A stretch of 19,853 nt of DNA from Acidilobaceae archaeon UBA162 (GTDB lineage: Archaea; Thermoproteota; Thermoprotei_A; Sulfolobales; Acidilobaceae). Location: contig DAJS01000001.1 of NCBI GenBank assembly GCA_002496425.1, positions 67,593 to 87,445 of the forward strand. The letters run 5' to 3'. The translations under genes were made by a program, and so were the position numbers. Within the stretch, counting starts at the first letter, position 1. Each line of letters starts with the position of its first letter. The notes under the pieces were generated by a model that searched no databases, was not told where the DNA came from, and saw nothing but the letters and a program-made list of their open reading frames with translations. Of this stretch, positions 1 to 6,406 are shown one piece after another.

Positions 1-356
1 ACAACTATGTTGTCAAGTATCCCGTAGATGCTGACGGGTAGGGGCACTGGATAGACCACGTAGCCCTTGGACTCCAACTCCGCTATGCGGCCCCTCTGGG
101 CCCCAGTGGTCACAAGTATCAGATCAGGTCTCAGCTGCTCGAGCAGCTTGTAGTTCACATTGAGGTAGGCCCCCACGCGAGGCTTCTTGGAGACCTCTGG
201 CGGCTTATCGCAGAAGAAGCTGATACCAACCACGCTGTCTCCAGCGCCCAGTAGGTAGAGGGTCTCCGTTATTGCTGGAGCCAGGCTTACGATCCTCTGC
301 GGCCTGTCTGGAACTTCTACCTCCTTTCCCAGGATTTCTGAGTACAGCTTGACCAA
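1..356 (-). CDS. BtuF-like helical-backbone metal/cobalamin receptor, partial (N-terminal 118 aa)
   Basis: The complement reads through to the window edge and begins VKLYSEILGKEVEVPDRPQR after the start, followed by IVSLAPAITETLYLLGAG, GDSVVGIS, RVGAYLNVNYKLLEQLRPDL and ILVTTGAQ. These are the landmarks of the first lobe of periplasmic-binding-protein-like cobalamin or Fe-siderophore receptors (COG0614 type). The only in-frame ATG/GTG/TTG after the upstream stop is the TTG at 356-354, preceded by a TATA-like box at 394-404. No signal peptide or lipobox precedes the domain, so the protein would be cytoplasmic, unlike transporter-linked receptors. It is divergent from a B12-dependent mutase operon, so cobalamin is a reasonable guess at the ligand, but this is inference. 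The second lobe lies outside the window. Confidence 0.8.
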   Translation of the reverse strand, partial: MVKLYSEILGKEVEVPDRPQRIVSLAPAITETLYLLGAGDSVVGISFFCDKPPEVSKKPRVGAYLNVNYKLLEQLRPDLILVTTGAQRGRIAELESKGYVVYPVPLPVSIYGILDNIV

Positions 357-370
357 AGCTTCTCTAACTA

Positions 371-386
371 CCCTGCGACGGCAGGG
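371..386. promoter_or_regulatory. Perfect 6-bp inverted repeat, possible operator
   Basis: CCCTGC-GACG-GCAGGG lies between the TATA-like box (394-404) and the TTG start (356) of the receptor gene, at or just upstream of the expected transcription start. A repressor site is the simplest reading. A short 5'-leader hairpin is possible. This is a positional inference only. Confidence 0.4.
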
Positions 387-393
387 TATTAAG

Positions 394-404
394 CCCTTAA
401 ACCT
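394..404 (-). promoter_or_regulatory. TATA-like box for the receptor gene
   Basis: The complement reads AGGTTTAAGGG. Its centre is about 43 bp upstream of the TTG start, predicting a leader of roughly 15 nt. Confidence 0.5.
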
Positions 405-448
405 AATGGAGTCTCTGCCGCGTCAGCGCTTATTCAGTTGGTGTAACT

Positions 449-459
449 TACTATAAAAA
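449..459 (+). promoter_or_regulatory. TATA box for the acyl-CoA mutase operon
   Basis: ACTATAAAA lies about 28 bp upstream of the GTG start at 483, so the transcript should be leaderless or nearly so. No Shine-Dalgarno sequence precedes the GTG, which agrees. Confidence 0.65.
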
Positions 460-482
460 CTTTGTAGCGACGCTAAAGCCTG

Positions 483-2192
483 GTGGCACAAGTGGGTGAG
501 CTTTACAACAAGGATGAAGTTGAGAAGATAAGGAAGCACATCGATAAGTGGGAGAGCGATGTCGTTCCTCAATGGCTTAAGAGGGTTCCAGAGAGAAGCA
601 ACAACTTTACAACGCTCAGTGGCATACCAATCAAGCGTGTCTATACTCCTGCTGATCTAAATAACTTCGATTATGAGGAGAAGTTGGGACTACCTGGCGA
701 GTATCCATTCACCAGGGGCATCCATGCAACTATGTATAGGGCTAGGCTCTGGACCATGCGCATGTTCAGTGGCTACGGCGGGCCTGAGGAGACCAATAGG
801 AGGCTCAAGTTCCTTATAGAGCATGGCGAGACGGGCCTGAGCCTTGCTTTTGACTATCCCACGCTGGTTGGAGTGGATCCTGACGACCCCATGGCAGAGG
901 GCGAGGTGGGCATAGTTGGCGTCAGCGTGCCCACCGTAGTTGACATGGAAGTGGTGTTTAACGGTATTGATATGGGTTCCGTGACTACTAACATGACCAT
1001 AAACCCGCCGGCCCCCGTGTTGTTAAGCTTCTACGTCGCCGTGGCTGAGAAGCAGGGCGTGCCATACAACAAGATAGGCGGCACCACGCAGAACGACCCG
1101 CTGAAGGAGTTCATAGCCCAGAAGAGCTATGTCTTTCCGCCCGAGCCTGCAGTCAAGGTAGCTATGGACCTCATAGAGTGGAGCGTTAAGAACTTGCCGC
1201 TATGGAACCCGATAAGCATTAGTGGGTACCACATAAGGGAGGCGGGCGCCACAGCGGTTCAGGAGCTGGCTTTTACGCTGGCTGACGGCATAGAGTATGT
1301 TAGGCAGCTCAAGGCTAGAGGACTTGACGTCGATGAGTTCGCGCCAAGGCTGAGCTTCTTCTTTGACGCACACATAAACTTCTTTGAGGAGACGGCCAAG
1401 TTCAGGGCTGCCAGGAGGATGTGGGCAAAGATCATGAGGGACTGGTTTGGCGCTAAGAAGCCCAGGAGCTGGTGGTTAAGGTTCCACACGCAGACAGCTG
1501 GCGTCTCGTTGACGGCGCAGCAGCCATGGAACAACATAGTCAGAACTGCCATAGAGGCCCTAGCGGCAGTGCTTGGTGGCACCCAGAGCCTCCACACCAA
1601 CAGCTTTGACGAGCCCTTCAGGGTTCCCAGCGAGTTCGCGGCCAAGATAGCGTTGAGGACCCAGCAAATCATAGCCTATGAGACCGGTGTCGCCGACACC
1701 ATAGACCCCCTGGCAGGCAGCTACTATGTGGAGTGGCTCACGGACCAGATAGAGGAGGAGGCATGGAAGTATATTGATAGGATAGAACGCATGGGCGGTA
1801 TGCTTGAGGCTGTGAAGAAGGGCTTCCCGCAGCGCGAGGTAGCAGATGCGGCGTACAGGTTCCAGAAGGACGTTGAGGATGGTCGCAGATTCATAGTTGG
1901 GGTAAACATATTTGTCGAGAACGAGGTGGAAGACATAAGGAAGGTGCCACTGCTGGAGTTCGACCAGAAGGGGATAGAGGAGAGACAGCGCAAGAGAATA
2001 GCACAGGTCAGGTCATCAAGGGATCAACAGAGGTGGTCCAGGGCCCTGGACGAGCTCAGGAAGGCCGCTGAAAGGGGTGATAATATAATGCCCTACGTGC
2101 TCCAAGCGGTCAAGGCTTACGCCACTCTAGGTGAGATAATGAATACGCTTAAGGAGGTGTACGGAACCTATGTCGAGCCCCCAATATATTGA
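483..2192 (+). CDS. B12-dependent acyl-CoA mutase, large catalytic subunit (isobutyryl-CoA-mutase-like pocket)
   Basis: This is the substrate-binding TIM-barrel subunit of a two-subunit adenosylcobalamin mutase, 569 aa, close to IcmA and archaeal MutA lengths. The B12 domain is encoded separately downstream. Family motifs visible are EYPFTRG (73-79), R88-W90-T91-R93, GLSLAFD (118-124), TQND (202-205), SGYHIREAGATA (247-258), APRLSFFFDAH (287 is His) and SLHTNSFDE. A constant +6 offset to Propionibacterium methylmalonyl-CoA mutase, recalled from memory, aligns Q203, Y249 and H250 with Q197, Y243 and H244. In that register Tyr89 becomes F95 and Arg207 becomes Q213, the isobutyryl-CoA mutase signature. 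A122 argues against 2-hydroxyisobutyryl-CoA mutase, which has Asp there. H81 (for Tyr75), M94 and P206 are unusual. Automatic annotation would say methylmalonyl-CoA mutase. Family is certain, substrate is not. Confidence 0.95.
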   Translation: MAQVGELYNKDEVEKIRKHIDKWESDVVPQWLKRVPERSNNFTTLSGIPIKRVYTPADLNNFDYEEKLGLPGEYPFTRGIHATMYRARLWTMRMFSGYGGPEETNRRLKFLIEHGETGLSLAFDYPTLVGVDPDDPMAEGEVGIVGVSVPTVVDMEVVFNGIDMGSVTTNMTINPPAPVLLSFYVAVAEKQGVPYNKIGGTTQNDPLKEFIAQKSYVFPPEPAVKVAMDLIEWSVKNLPLWNPISISGYHIREAGATAVQELAFTLADGIEYVRQLKARGLDVDEFAPRLSFFFDAHINFFEETAKFRAARRMWAKIMRDWFGAKKPRSWWLRFHTQTAGVSLTAQQPWNNIVRTAIEALAAVLGGTQSLHTNSFDEPFRVPSEFAAKIALRTQQIIAYETGVADTIDPLAGSYYVEWLTDQIEEEAWKYIDRIERMGGMLEAVKKGFPQREVADAAYRFQKDVEDGRRFIVGVNIFVENEVEDIRKVPLLEFDQKGIEERQRKRIAQVRSSRDQQRWSRALDELRKAAERGDNIMPYVLQAVKAYATLGEIMNTLKEVYGTYVEPPIY

Positions 2193-2610
2193 GGAGAGAC
2201 CATTCAAGGTAATAGTGGCCAAAATAGGCCTTGATGGCCATGACAGGGGGGCTAAGGTGATAGCTAGGGCGCTCAAGGACGCAGGCTTCGAGGTTGTCTA
2301 CACTGGGATCAGACAGACCCCTGAGCAGGTGGCCAGGGCTGCCGTGGAGGAGGATGCGGACGTAATTGGTATTAGCATACTCAGCGGGGCTCATATACAT
2401 CACATACAGAGGCTTATGGAAAAGTTGAAGGAGATGGGCGCCGATGACATACCTGTTGTAGTAGGCGGCACGATACCTGTGATTGATGTAGACAAGCTTA
2501 AGGAGCTTGGGGTTAAGGATGTGTTCCTGCCAGGCGAGAGTCTGAGAAGAATTACTGATGTTATCAGGACCCTGGCGGAGGAGAGGAGAAGAAAGGTGCG
2601 GCTGCTATGA
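2170..2610 (+). CDS. B12-binding small subunit of the acyl-CoA mutase
   Basis: This 146-aa protein is the cobalamin-binding Rossmann domain that pairs with the upstream large subunit. It carries the base-off/His-on signature D22-G-H24-D-R-G27, where His24 ligates cobalt, then S69-I-L71 (the SxL motif) and VVVGGTIP with G99-G100 near the dimethylbenzimidazole tail. It corresponds to the C-terminal domain of fused mutases and to IcmB in size. The ATG start lies inside the end of the large-subunit gene (23-nt overlap), preceded by a strong AAGGAGGTG ribosome site at about 2152-2160, so translation is probably coupled. B12-domain sequence does not decide the substrate. That question rests on the large subunit. 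Confidence 0.95.
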   Translation: MSSPQYIEERPFKVIVAKIGLDGHDRGAKVIARALKDAGFEVVYTGIRQTPEQVARAAVEEDADVIGISILSGAHIHHIQRLMEKLKEMGADDIPVVVGGTIPVIDVDKLKELGVKDVFLPGESLRRITDVIRTLAEERRRKVRLL

Positions 2611-3593
2611 GTCTCAACAACTCTGAGCTGGCAGTACTCCTGGACAAGGCCAGGCGTGGCGATCTTAGGGCCACAGGCAAGCTGCTCACAATAATGGAGG
2701 ACCCCTACAGGCTTCCGCCAGAGTTCTTCGACATGGTGGCATCCCAGGCTGGCAGAGCCCACGTCATAGGCGTCACTGGTATACCTGGGGCTGGCAAGAG
2801 CACGCTGATCTCTAGGCTAATACCTGAGCTCAGGCGCCGCGGAGCGCGTGTGGCAGTGATAGCTATAGACCCTACCTCACCAATATCTGGTGGCGCGCTA
2901 CTAGGTGATAGGCTGAGGATGCAGGACCATGCCATGGATCCAGGCGTCTTCATAAGGAGCGTCTCCACGAGAGGGCTCAAGGGGGGCCTCAGTCTTGCCG
3001 CCCTCTCAATGATTGAGCTCTTCGATGCCTTGGGCTATGAGAAGATATTGGTCGAGACAGTAGGCGTTGGACAGGCAGAGGTTGATATCATGAGCGCAGC
3101 GCACACTATATTAGTAGTGACTATGCCTGGGGTCGGTGATGATGTGCAGGCCCTCAAGGCCGGTGTGATGGAGATAGGCGATATATATGTCCTTAACAAG
3201 AGCGACCTGCCGGACGCCCAGAAGGCCTATGAGTATCTCTCCTTTGCCCTTGACAAGGGTGAGCTGGGATCCTATGACAGCGGTTGGACGCCGAAGCTGT
3301 TTAAGGTGAGTGCTGTTATGGGCCAGGGCATGGCAGAGTTAGCTGACGCTATAGATGAGCATGCCTCCTATATTAGGTCGATTGGTCTTGCAAGGCTTAA
3401 GGTCGCCTCAAGGAGGTTGACGCTAATAAGGCTCATGTCAGAGAGGATGCTAACTGTAGCCGTTGAGGAGGAGTTTAAGAGAGTCAAGGCCGAGCTAGAG
3501 GCAAAGGCTCTCAAGGCTAAGGGCATACTGGCTGAGGCCAGCGAGGTGGCTAGGAGAGCTTGCAAAAACCTTGACAATCTTCCTCCCACGTAA
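2607..3593 (+). CDS. MeaB/ArgK-type G3E GTPase, mutase chaperone
   Basis: This 328-aa P-loop GTPase of the MeaB/ArgK family loads adenosylcobalamin on acyl-CoA mutases and protects them from inactivation. Visible motifs are Walker A G58-IPGAGKS-T66, the DPTSPISGGALLGDR segment (88-102) with the switch region, ETVGVGQ (150-156) and the guanine-specificity NKSD (197-200). The N-terminal helices and long C-terminal helical arm (dimerisation) are present, so the protein looks full length. Its ATG overlaps the stop of the small-subunit gene (ATGA), completing a tight operon. MeaB-type proteins serve methylmalonyl-CoA, isobutyryl-CoA and related mutases, so it does not identify the substrate. It was formerly annotated as arginine/lysine transport kinase ArgK. 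Confidence 0.93.
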   Translation: MSLNNSELAVLLDKARRGDLRATGKLLTIMEDPYRLPPEFFDMVASQAGRAHVIGVTGIPGAGKSTLISRLIPELRRRGARVAVIAIDPTSPISGGALLGDRLRMQDHAMDPGVFIRSVSTRGLKGGLSLAALSMIELFDALGYEKILVETVGVGQAEVDIMSAAHTILVVTMPGVGDDVQALKAGVMEIGDIYVLNKSDLPDAQKAYEYLSFALDKGELGSYDSGWTPKLFKVSAVMGQGMAELADAIDEHASYIRSIGLARLKVASRRLTLIRLMSERMLTVAVEEEFKRVKAELEAKALKAKGILAEASEVARRACKNLDNLPPT

Positions 3594-3619
3594 CTGCGCC
3601 CCGGTCTGTTAACTACTAG

Positions 3620-4015
3620 TTACCCAATCTTAGCACCTGTTCCCTGCGTTATCAGGCCCACGCGGTAGAGACTGTTAATCAAGTCGATAAAAATCTCATC
3701 CGCAGTCTCTACATGTTTCAGTAGCTGGTTTATGTCTGTGGCCCTTATAATCAGCAACTCGAGCCCACCAGCCCTTCTGTAGAGCTGGAGGAACTGATCC
3801 CCGAGTAGATCACGCGGTATAATCATTATGAGCGACTTTAGAGAGCTCACATAACTTAACAGGTTAGCCTGAAGCTGTCTAAAGTCGTATGGGTTGAAGA
3901 GCTCCTTTGACAGCTCGCCCCTAACCCTGGCCACTACAGAAAGCCTCTCGTTTACTAGGCCCTCGTAAGACTCCTTCAGCGCCATCGCGGCTGCCCTAAT
4001 AACGGAGTTTCTCAC
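3620..4015 (-). CDS. Unknown small helical protein
   Basis: A 131-aa protein I do not recognise. It is predicted mostly helical: KESYEGLVNERLSVVARVRG, then NPYDFRQLQANLLSYVSSL, a hydrophobic stretch SLIMIIPRDLL, and a C-terminal ETADEIFIDLINSLYRVGL. There are no cysteines, no metal motif and no clear membrane helix. The reading frame stays open to 4162, but that start would run into the divergent S28e gene. The GTG at 4015-4013 is preceded by AAGGAGG and lies about 50 bp downstream of the TATA-like box at 4061-4070, so I chose it. It is divergent from rps28e and convergent with the MeaB gene. An informational-process accessory protein is possible but unsupported. Confidence 0.6.
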   Translation of the reverse strand: MRNSVIRAAAMALKESYEGLVNERLSVVARVRGELSKELFNPYDFRQLQANLLSYVSSLKSLIMIIPRDLLGDQFLQLYRRAGGLELLIIRATDINQLLKHVETADEIFIDLINSLYRVGLITQGTGAKIG

Positions 4016-4060
4016 AAGCCTCCTTAGTTGGCGCAGGCCCGTGTCACCGATCTCATGACT

Positions 4061-4070
4061 GCTTTTAAGT
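4061..4070. promoter_or_regulatory. Shared TATA-like element between divergent genes
   Basis: GCTTTTAAGT reads as a TATA-like box on both strands (CTTTTAAG forward, CTTAAAAG reverse). It sits about 36 bp before the S28e ATG and about 50 bp before the GTG of the unknown gene, so one element may serve both directions. Confidence 0.4.
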
Positions 4071-4101
4071 CTACAGCACAAGCTAACGGAGGCGATGTTA
4101 T

Positions 4102-4377
4102 ATGAGCGCGGGCGCTGAGCACCAGGAGGCCCAACGGACTCAGGGCAGTTCCAGCTCAACAATAGTGGAGGAGATAGGGTACCCGGGTGAGGTCATCCAG
4201 ATAACAGGCAGAACTGGGGTTGCTGGCGAGGTCACGCAAGTAAGGGTAAGGATATTGGAGGGTAGGGACAAGGGACGTATAATAACTAGAAACGTTATGG
4301 GCTCCGTCAGGGTAGGTGACATAATAATACTGAGGGAGACGGAGAGGGAGGCCAGGAAGCTCACAAGGAAGAGGTAA
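4102..4377 (+). CDS. rps28e: 30S ribosomal protein S28e
   Basis: This 91-aa protein ends in the diagnostic S28e core: VIQITGRTGVAGEVTQVRV, then RILEGRDKGRIITRNVMG, SVRVGDIIIL and the C-terminal LRETEREAR. The protein is an OB-fold component of the archaeal and eukaryotic small subunit near the mRNA exit channel. It is longer than the usual 65-75 aa because of a polar, serine-rich N-terminal extension of about 20 residues. An earlier ATG at 4095 is in another frame and stops quickly. GGAGG at 4088-4092 supports the ATG at 4102. The gene is followed after 8 bp by the RNase P Pop5 gene, a plausible translation/RNA-processing operon. Confidence 0.97.
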   Translation: MSAGAEHQEAQRTQGSSSSTIVEEIGYPGEVIQITGRTGVAGEVTQVRVRILEGRDKGRIITRNVMGSVRVGDIIILRETEREARKLTRKR

Positions 4378-4385
4378 GGTTACTT

Positions 4386-4853
4386 GTGCCCCTCTACCTG
4401 GGCCTCCTACTTTCAATAGCCGTCTCTGCGACGATAGCCGCACTGGTCTCAGCAGCTCTGACTTACCTACTCGTGAGGAGACTTGCAGGCGCCAAAACGG
4501 ATACCCCAGAGGTTGAGCTTCTGAAGAGGCCTTCCAGGGCCAGAAAGCGTTATGTAGCCTTTGAAGTCATGACCGCTGCTGAGCCCTCACGGAATGACGT
4601 GGAGGATTCCCTGCTGCAGGCATTTGTAACCCTCTATGGCAATGCCGGCCTTGCCGAGTCGGGCCTAAAGCTGATAGACTATAACCCAGCGCTCAGGAGA
4701 GGAGTTCTGAGGGTCAGAGCCCAAAGCCTAGCTAGGGCTCTAGCGGCCATGGGTATCGTAAGAAAGGTTGGATCCTCAGACGCGCTCATAGCGCCCATTG
4801 CTGTCAGTGGAACCCTAAAGGGCGCCAGGAGTAAGGCCTTTGGCAGGCGCTAA
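4386..4853 (+). CDS. rnp2: RNase P protein component 2 (Pop5) with N-terminal transmembrane segment
   Basis: Residues 53-143 match the archaeal Pop5/Rpp14-fold RNase P subunit: RKRYVAFEV, ELLQ-like DVEDSLLQAFVTLYGNAGLAESGLKLIDYN, RGVLRVRAQSLARALAAM and the terminal VSGTLKGAR. Pop5 acts with Rpp30 on the RNA catalytic domain in tRNA 5' maturation. Ahead of it, residues 4-30 form one strongly hydrophobic helix followed by RR, predicting a membrane anchor with the Pop5 domain in the cytoplasm (positive-inside rule). The GTG start at 4386 is 8 bp after rps28e. An internal GTG (residue 30) could give a soluble 126-aa form, so the anchor depends on start choice. Pop5 assignment is good and the anchor is an inference from hydrophobicity. 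Confidence 0.85.
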   Translation: MPLYLGLLLSIAVSATIAALVSAALTYLLVRRLAGAKTDTPEVELLKRPSRARKRYVAFEVMTAAEPSRNDVEDSLLQAFVTLYGNAGLAESGLKLIDYNPALRRGVLRVRAQSLARALAAMGIVRKVGSSDALIAPIAVSGTLKGARSKAFGRR

Positions 4854-4873
4854 GGGCTTTAAGGCTACTAGGG

Positions 4874-5902
4874 CTACAAGGCCACTAGGGCCCTTAGAAG
4901 ATCGAGGGGCTCCAGCTCCTGCCTCACGTACTTAGCCCACACATCATCTGAAGTAAGCCTTAGGAAAGCATTAGAGATTCTTGAGGTACCGAAGAGTCTA
5001 AGCGCCAGACGCGACATCTCGGCCTCCCTGGCAGTCTTCTTGACCAGCGCCGCGTAGGTCTTCGACAGGGCCCCACGGTCCTCAGTCCCAACCTCTCTTA
5101 TAGCCTCAGCCAGCGCCTCGGCCGAGTTTATGGCTGGCCTGTTGCCCTCACCACTCCAGGCCATCACTAGGCCTGCGGCCTCGCCGACTAATATTGAGGT
5201 GCCCCTTGAGAGCCTAGGCCTTGTGAACAGGTTTATTGGGGCCCCTTTGACCTCCAGGACCTCATGCGGCCCCAAGAGGTGCCTGAGATATTTGATGACC
5301 TGATCCCTGACAAAGTTAGCATTAGAGACCCCTACGAACCCTGCCCCAGCGTTGACCACTTTACCCTCTGAGTCATAGGGAAATACCCAGAAGAGGCCCC
5401 CAAGGGCAGGCCAGAAGTCCAGGAGGGCCAGGTCACCCTCCCAGCTCCTCACGCGAGCCACGACCCTTAGGGCCAGCGCAAGCCCCTCTCTAAAGGTTCG
5501 CGGCCCTGAGTACGGGCCCCTAGCGTCAACAGTCAGCGCGCCTGGGACCTGTGCTGCAGGGCCCCACACGACCTCTGAGCCCTCAGCCTTGGCCATCTCC
5601 CTTAAGGCCGCTATCATGCGTGGCTTATCTATTATAGCCCACTTGCTTGGCTTCATTGTTACTGAAGTGACTAACTTGCCAGAGACCGCCACGTCTACAG
5701 TCCTAACTATAGTCTTTATAGCGCCCGTAGACCTGGCGACCCTAAGGGGGGTCTCCTCAAGGGTTAGCTGTTCACCGCATGGCTTTAAGTAATCCCTGCT
5801 GAGATCATAAGCCCTGACCCTGAAGCCCTGGAGCGCTAGCCTGGCTGCCAGCAGGGACCCAGCCACTCCGAGGCCCTGCACCACTACGTCTATGTCAGCC
5901 AA
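4874..5902 (-). CDS. Geranylgeranyl-reductase-family FAD oxidoreductase
   Basis: This 342-aa flavoprotein belongs to the geranylgeranyl reductase group, which saturates isoprenoid chains of archaeal lipids or quinones. It has the N-terminal FAD-binding G10-L-G-V-A-G15, the family Cys42 in KPCGEQ, WAIIDKPRM (the usual R/D-P-x-F region), GGLFWVFP (168-175) followed by NAGAG, and the second FAD motif G240-EAAG-244 with SGEGNRPAINSAEALAEAI. The second motif normally reads GDAAG, so Glu241 is a conservative change. The start is TTG at 5902, five bases after the predicted transcription start. It stands alone between a Pop5 gene (convergent) and a divergent unknown gene. The exact substrate (membrane lipid or menaquinone side chain) cannot be read from the sequence. 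Confidence 0.88.
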   Translation of the reverse strand: MADIDVVVQGLGVAGSLLAARLALQGFRVRAYDLSRDYLKPCGEQLTLEETPLRVARSTGAIKTIVRTVDVAVSGKLVTSVTMKPSKWAIIDKPRMIAALREMAKAEGSEVVWGPAAQVPGALTVDARGPYSGPRTFREGLALALRVVARVRSWEGDLALLDFWPALGGLFWVFPYDSEGKVVNAGAGFVGVSNANFVRDQVIKYLRHLLGPHEVLEVKGAPINLFTRPRLSRGTSILVGEAAGLVMAWSGEGNRPAINSAEALAEAIREVGTEDRGALSKTYAALVKKTAREAEMSRLALRLFGTSRISNAFLRLTSDDVWAKYVRQELEPLDLLRALVAL

Positions 5903-5918
5903 GTTCCCAGAGCTAAGG

Positions 5919-5938
5919 AAATTAAGCCCTTTTATTGC
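5919..5938. promoter_or_regulatory. Overlapping divergent TATA boxes
   Basis: AAATTAAGC (5919-5927) fits a + strand TATA box 30 bp before the TTG at 5954. CAATAAAAGGG on the complement (5928-5938) fits a - strand box 30 bp before the TTG at 5902. The two core promoters abut, so polymerase binding in the two directions may be mutually exclusive. Confidence 0.5.
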
Positions 5939-5953
5939 TTTGTAAAGGGGGCC

Positions 5954-6406
5954 TTGAAGATCTCGCTCAGTGTAGAGAGAACCAAGAGCCGTAGCGGGCT
6001 ACACGCCAGGAGCGCCTCGGTAGTCCTAATATCAGGCGGTAGGGCAAAGGTGTTTGCCAAGCCAGAAAGGCCCGGCAAGGGAACCTACGCCAAGGGTGAG
6101 GCGGGCTCCGTTTCACTCGACCTGGCCCCAGGTGATATGGCAGTTCACGTAGTGCTCACGTTAACGCCCAGGAAGTCTGTCAAGGGATATATAGCAGTCT
6201 ATGATCACCAGGGCTCGGAGGTTCTGAGAGTTAAGTACTCAAGGTTTAAGCTAAGGCTCTCCCGAGGCGACCCCTCATATTCATGGGTCGTCGAGAAGGC
6301 CCTTGAGGCCCTAGGGCTCTCCAAGTACGTGAGGCGCAGAAACTATGGAGCGCGTGGAGGGGCTAAGGGAGCTGCTAAGGGAAGTAGTGGAGCGGAAGGG
6401 AGGTAA
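5954..6406 (+). CDS. Unknown basic protein upstream of helicase
   Basis: A 150-aa protein that I cannot assign. Residues 1-105 alternate polar and hydrophobic positions in a beta-rich pattern (VERTKSRSGLHARSASVVLI, GSVSLDLAPGDMAVHVVLTL, GYIAVYDHQG). Residues 108-127 are helical (SYSWVVEKALEALGLSKYV). The last 25 residues are a Gly/Ala/Arg/Lys/Ser tail. It is strongly basic overall, compatible with nucleic-acid binding but not evidence of it. The start is TTG at 5954 with GGGGG at 5947-5951 just upstream and a TATA-like box at 5919-5927. The last 62 nt overlap the start of the helicase gene in another frame, so the two are probably translated from one transcript. No cysteine or enzymatic motif is visible. 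Confidence 0.75.
   Translation: MKISLSVERTKSRSGLHARSASVVLISGGRAKVFAKPERPGKGTYAKGEAGSVSLDLAPGDMAVHVVLTLTPRKSVKGYIAVYDHQGSEVLRVKYSRFKLRLSRGDPSYSWVVEKALEALGLSKYVRRRNYGARGGAKGAAKGSSGAEGR

Noticed and set aside
357..482. Cobalamin riboswitch upstream of the B12 genes
   Set aside because: No B12-box-like conserved core is visible, and the predicted leaders are too short to hold one.
1259..1672. Long open frames on the strand opposite the mutase, helicase, transporters and por genes
   Set aside because: They are antisense shadows of well-supported genes, with no recognisable domain, promoter or ribosome site.
4016..4162. Longer N-terminus for the unknown gene at 3620
   Set aside because: It would cross the TATA-like region and the start of divergent rps28e. 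The extension is compositionally unlike the rest, and GTG 4015 has a strong ribosome site.
6345..6406. Frameshift joining the unknown protein to the helicase
   Set aside because: The helicase N-terminus looks complete and typical, and the upstream protein ends in its own tail and stop. A plain gene overlap explains it.
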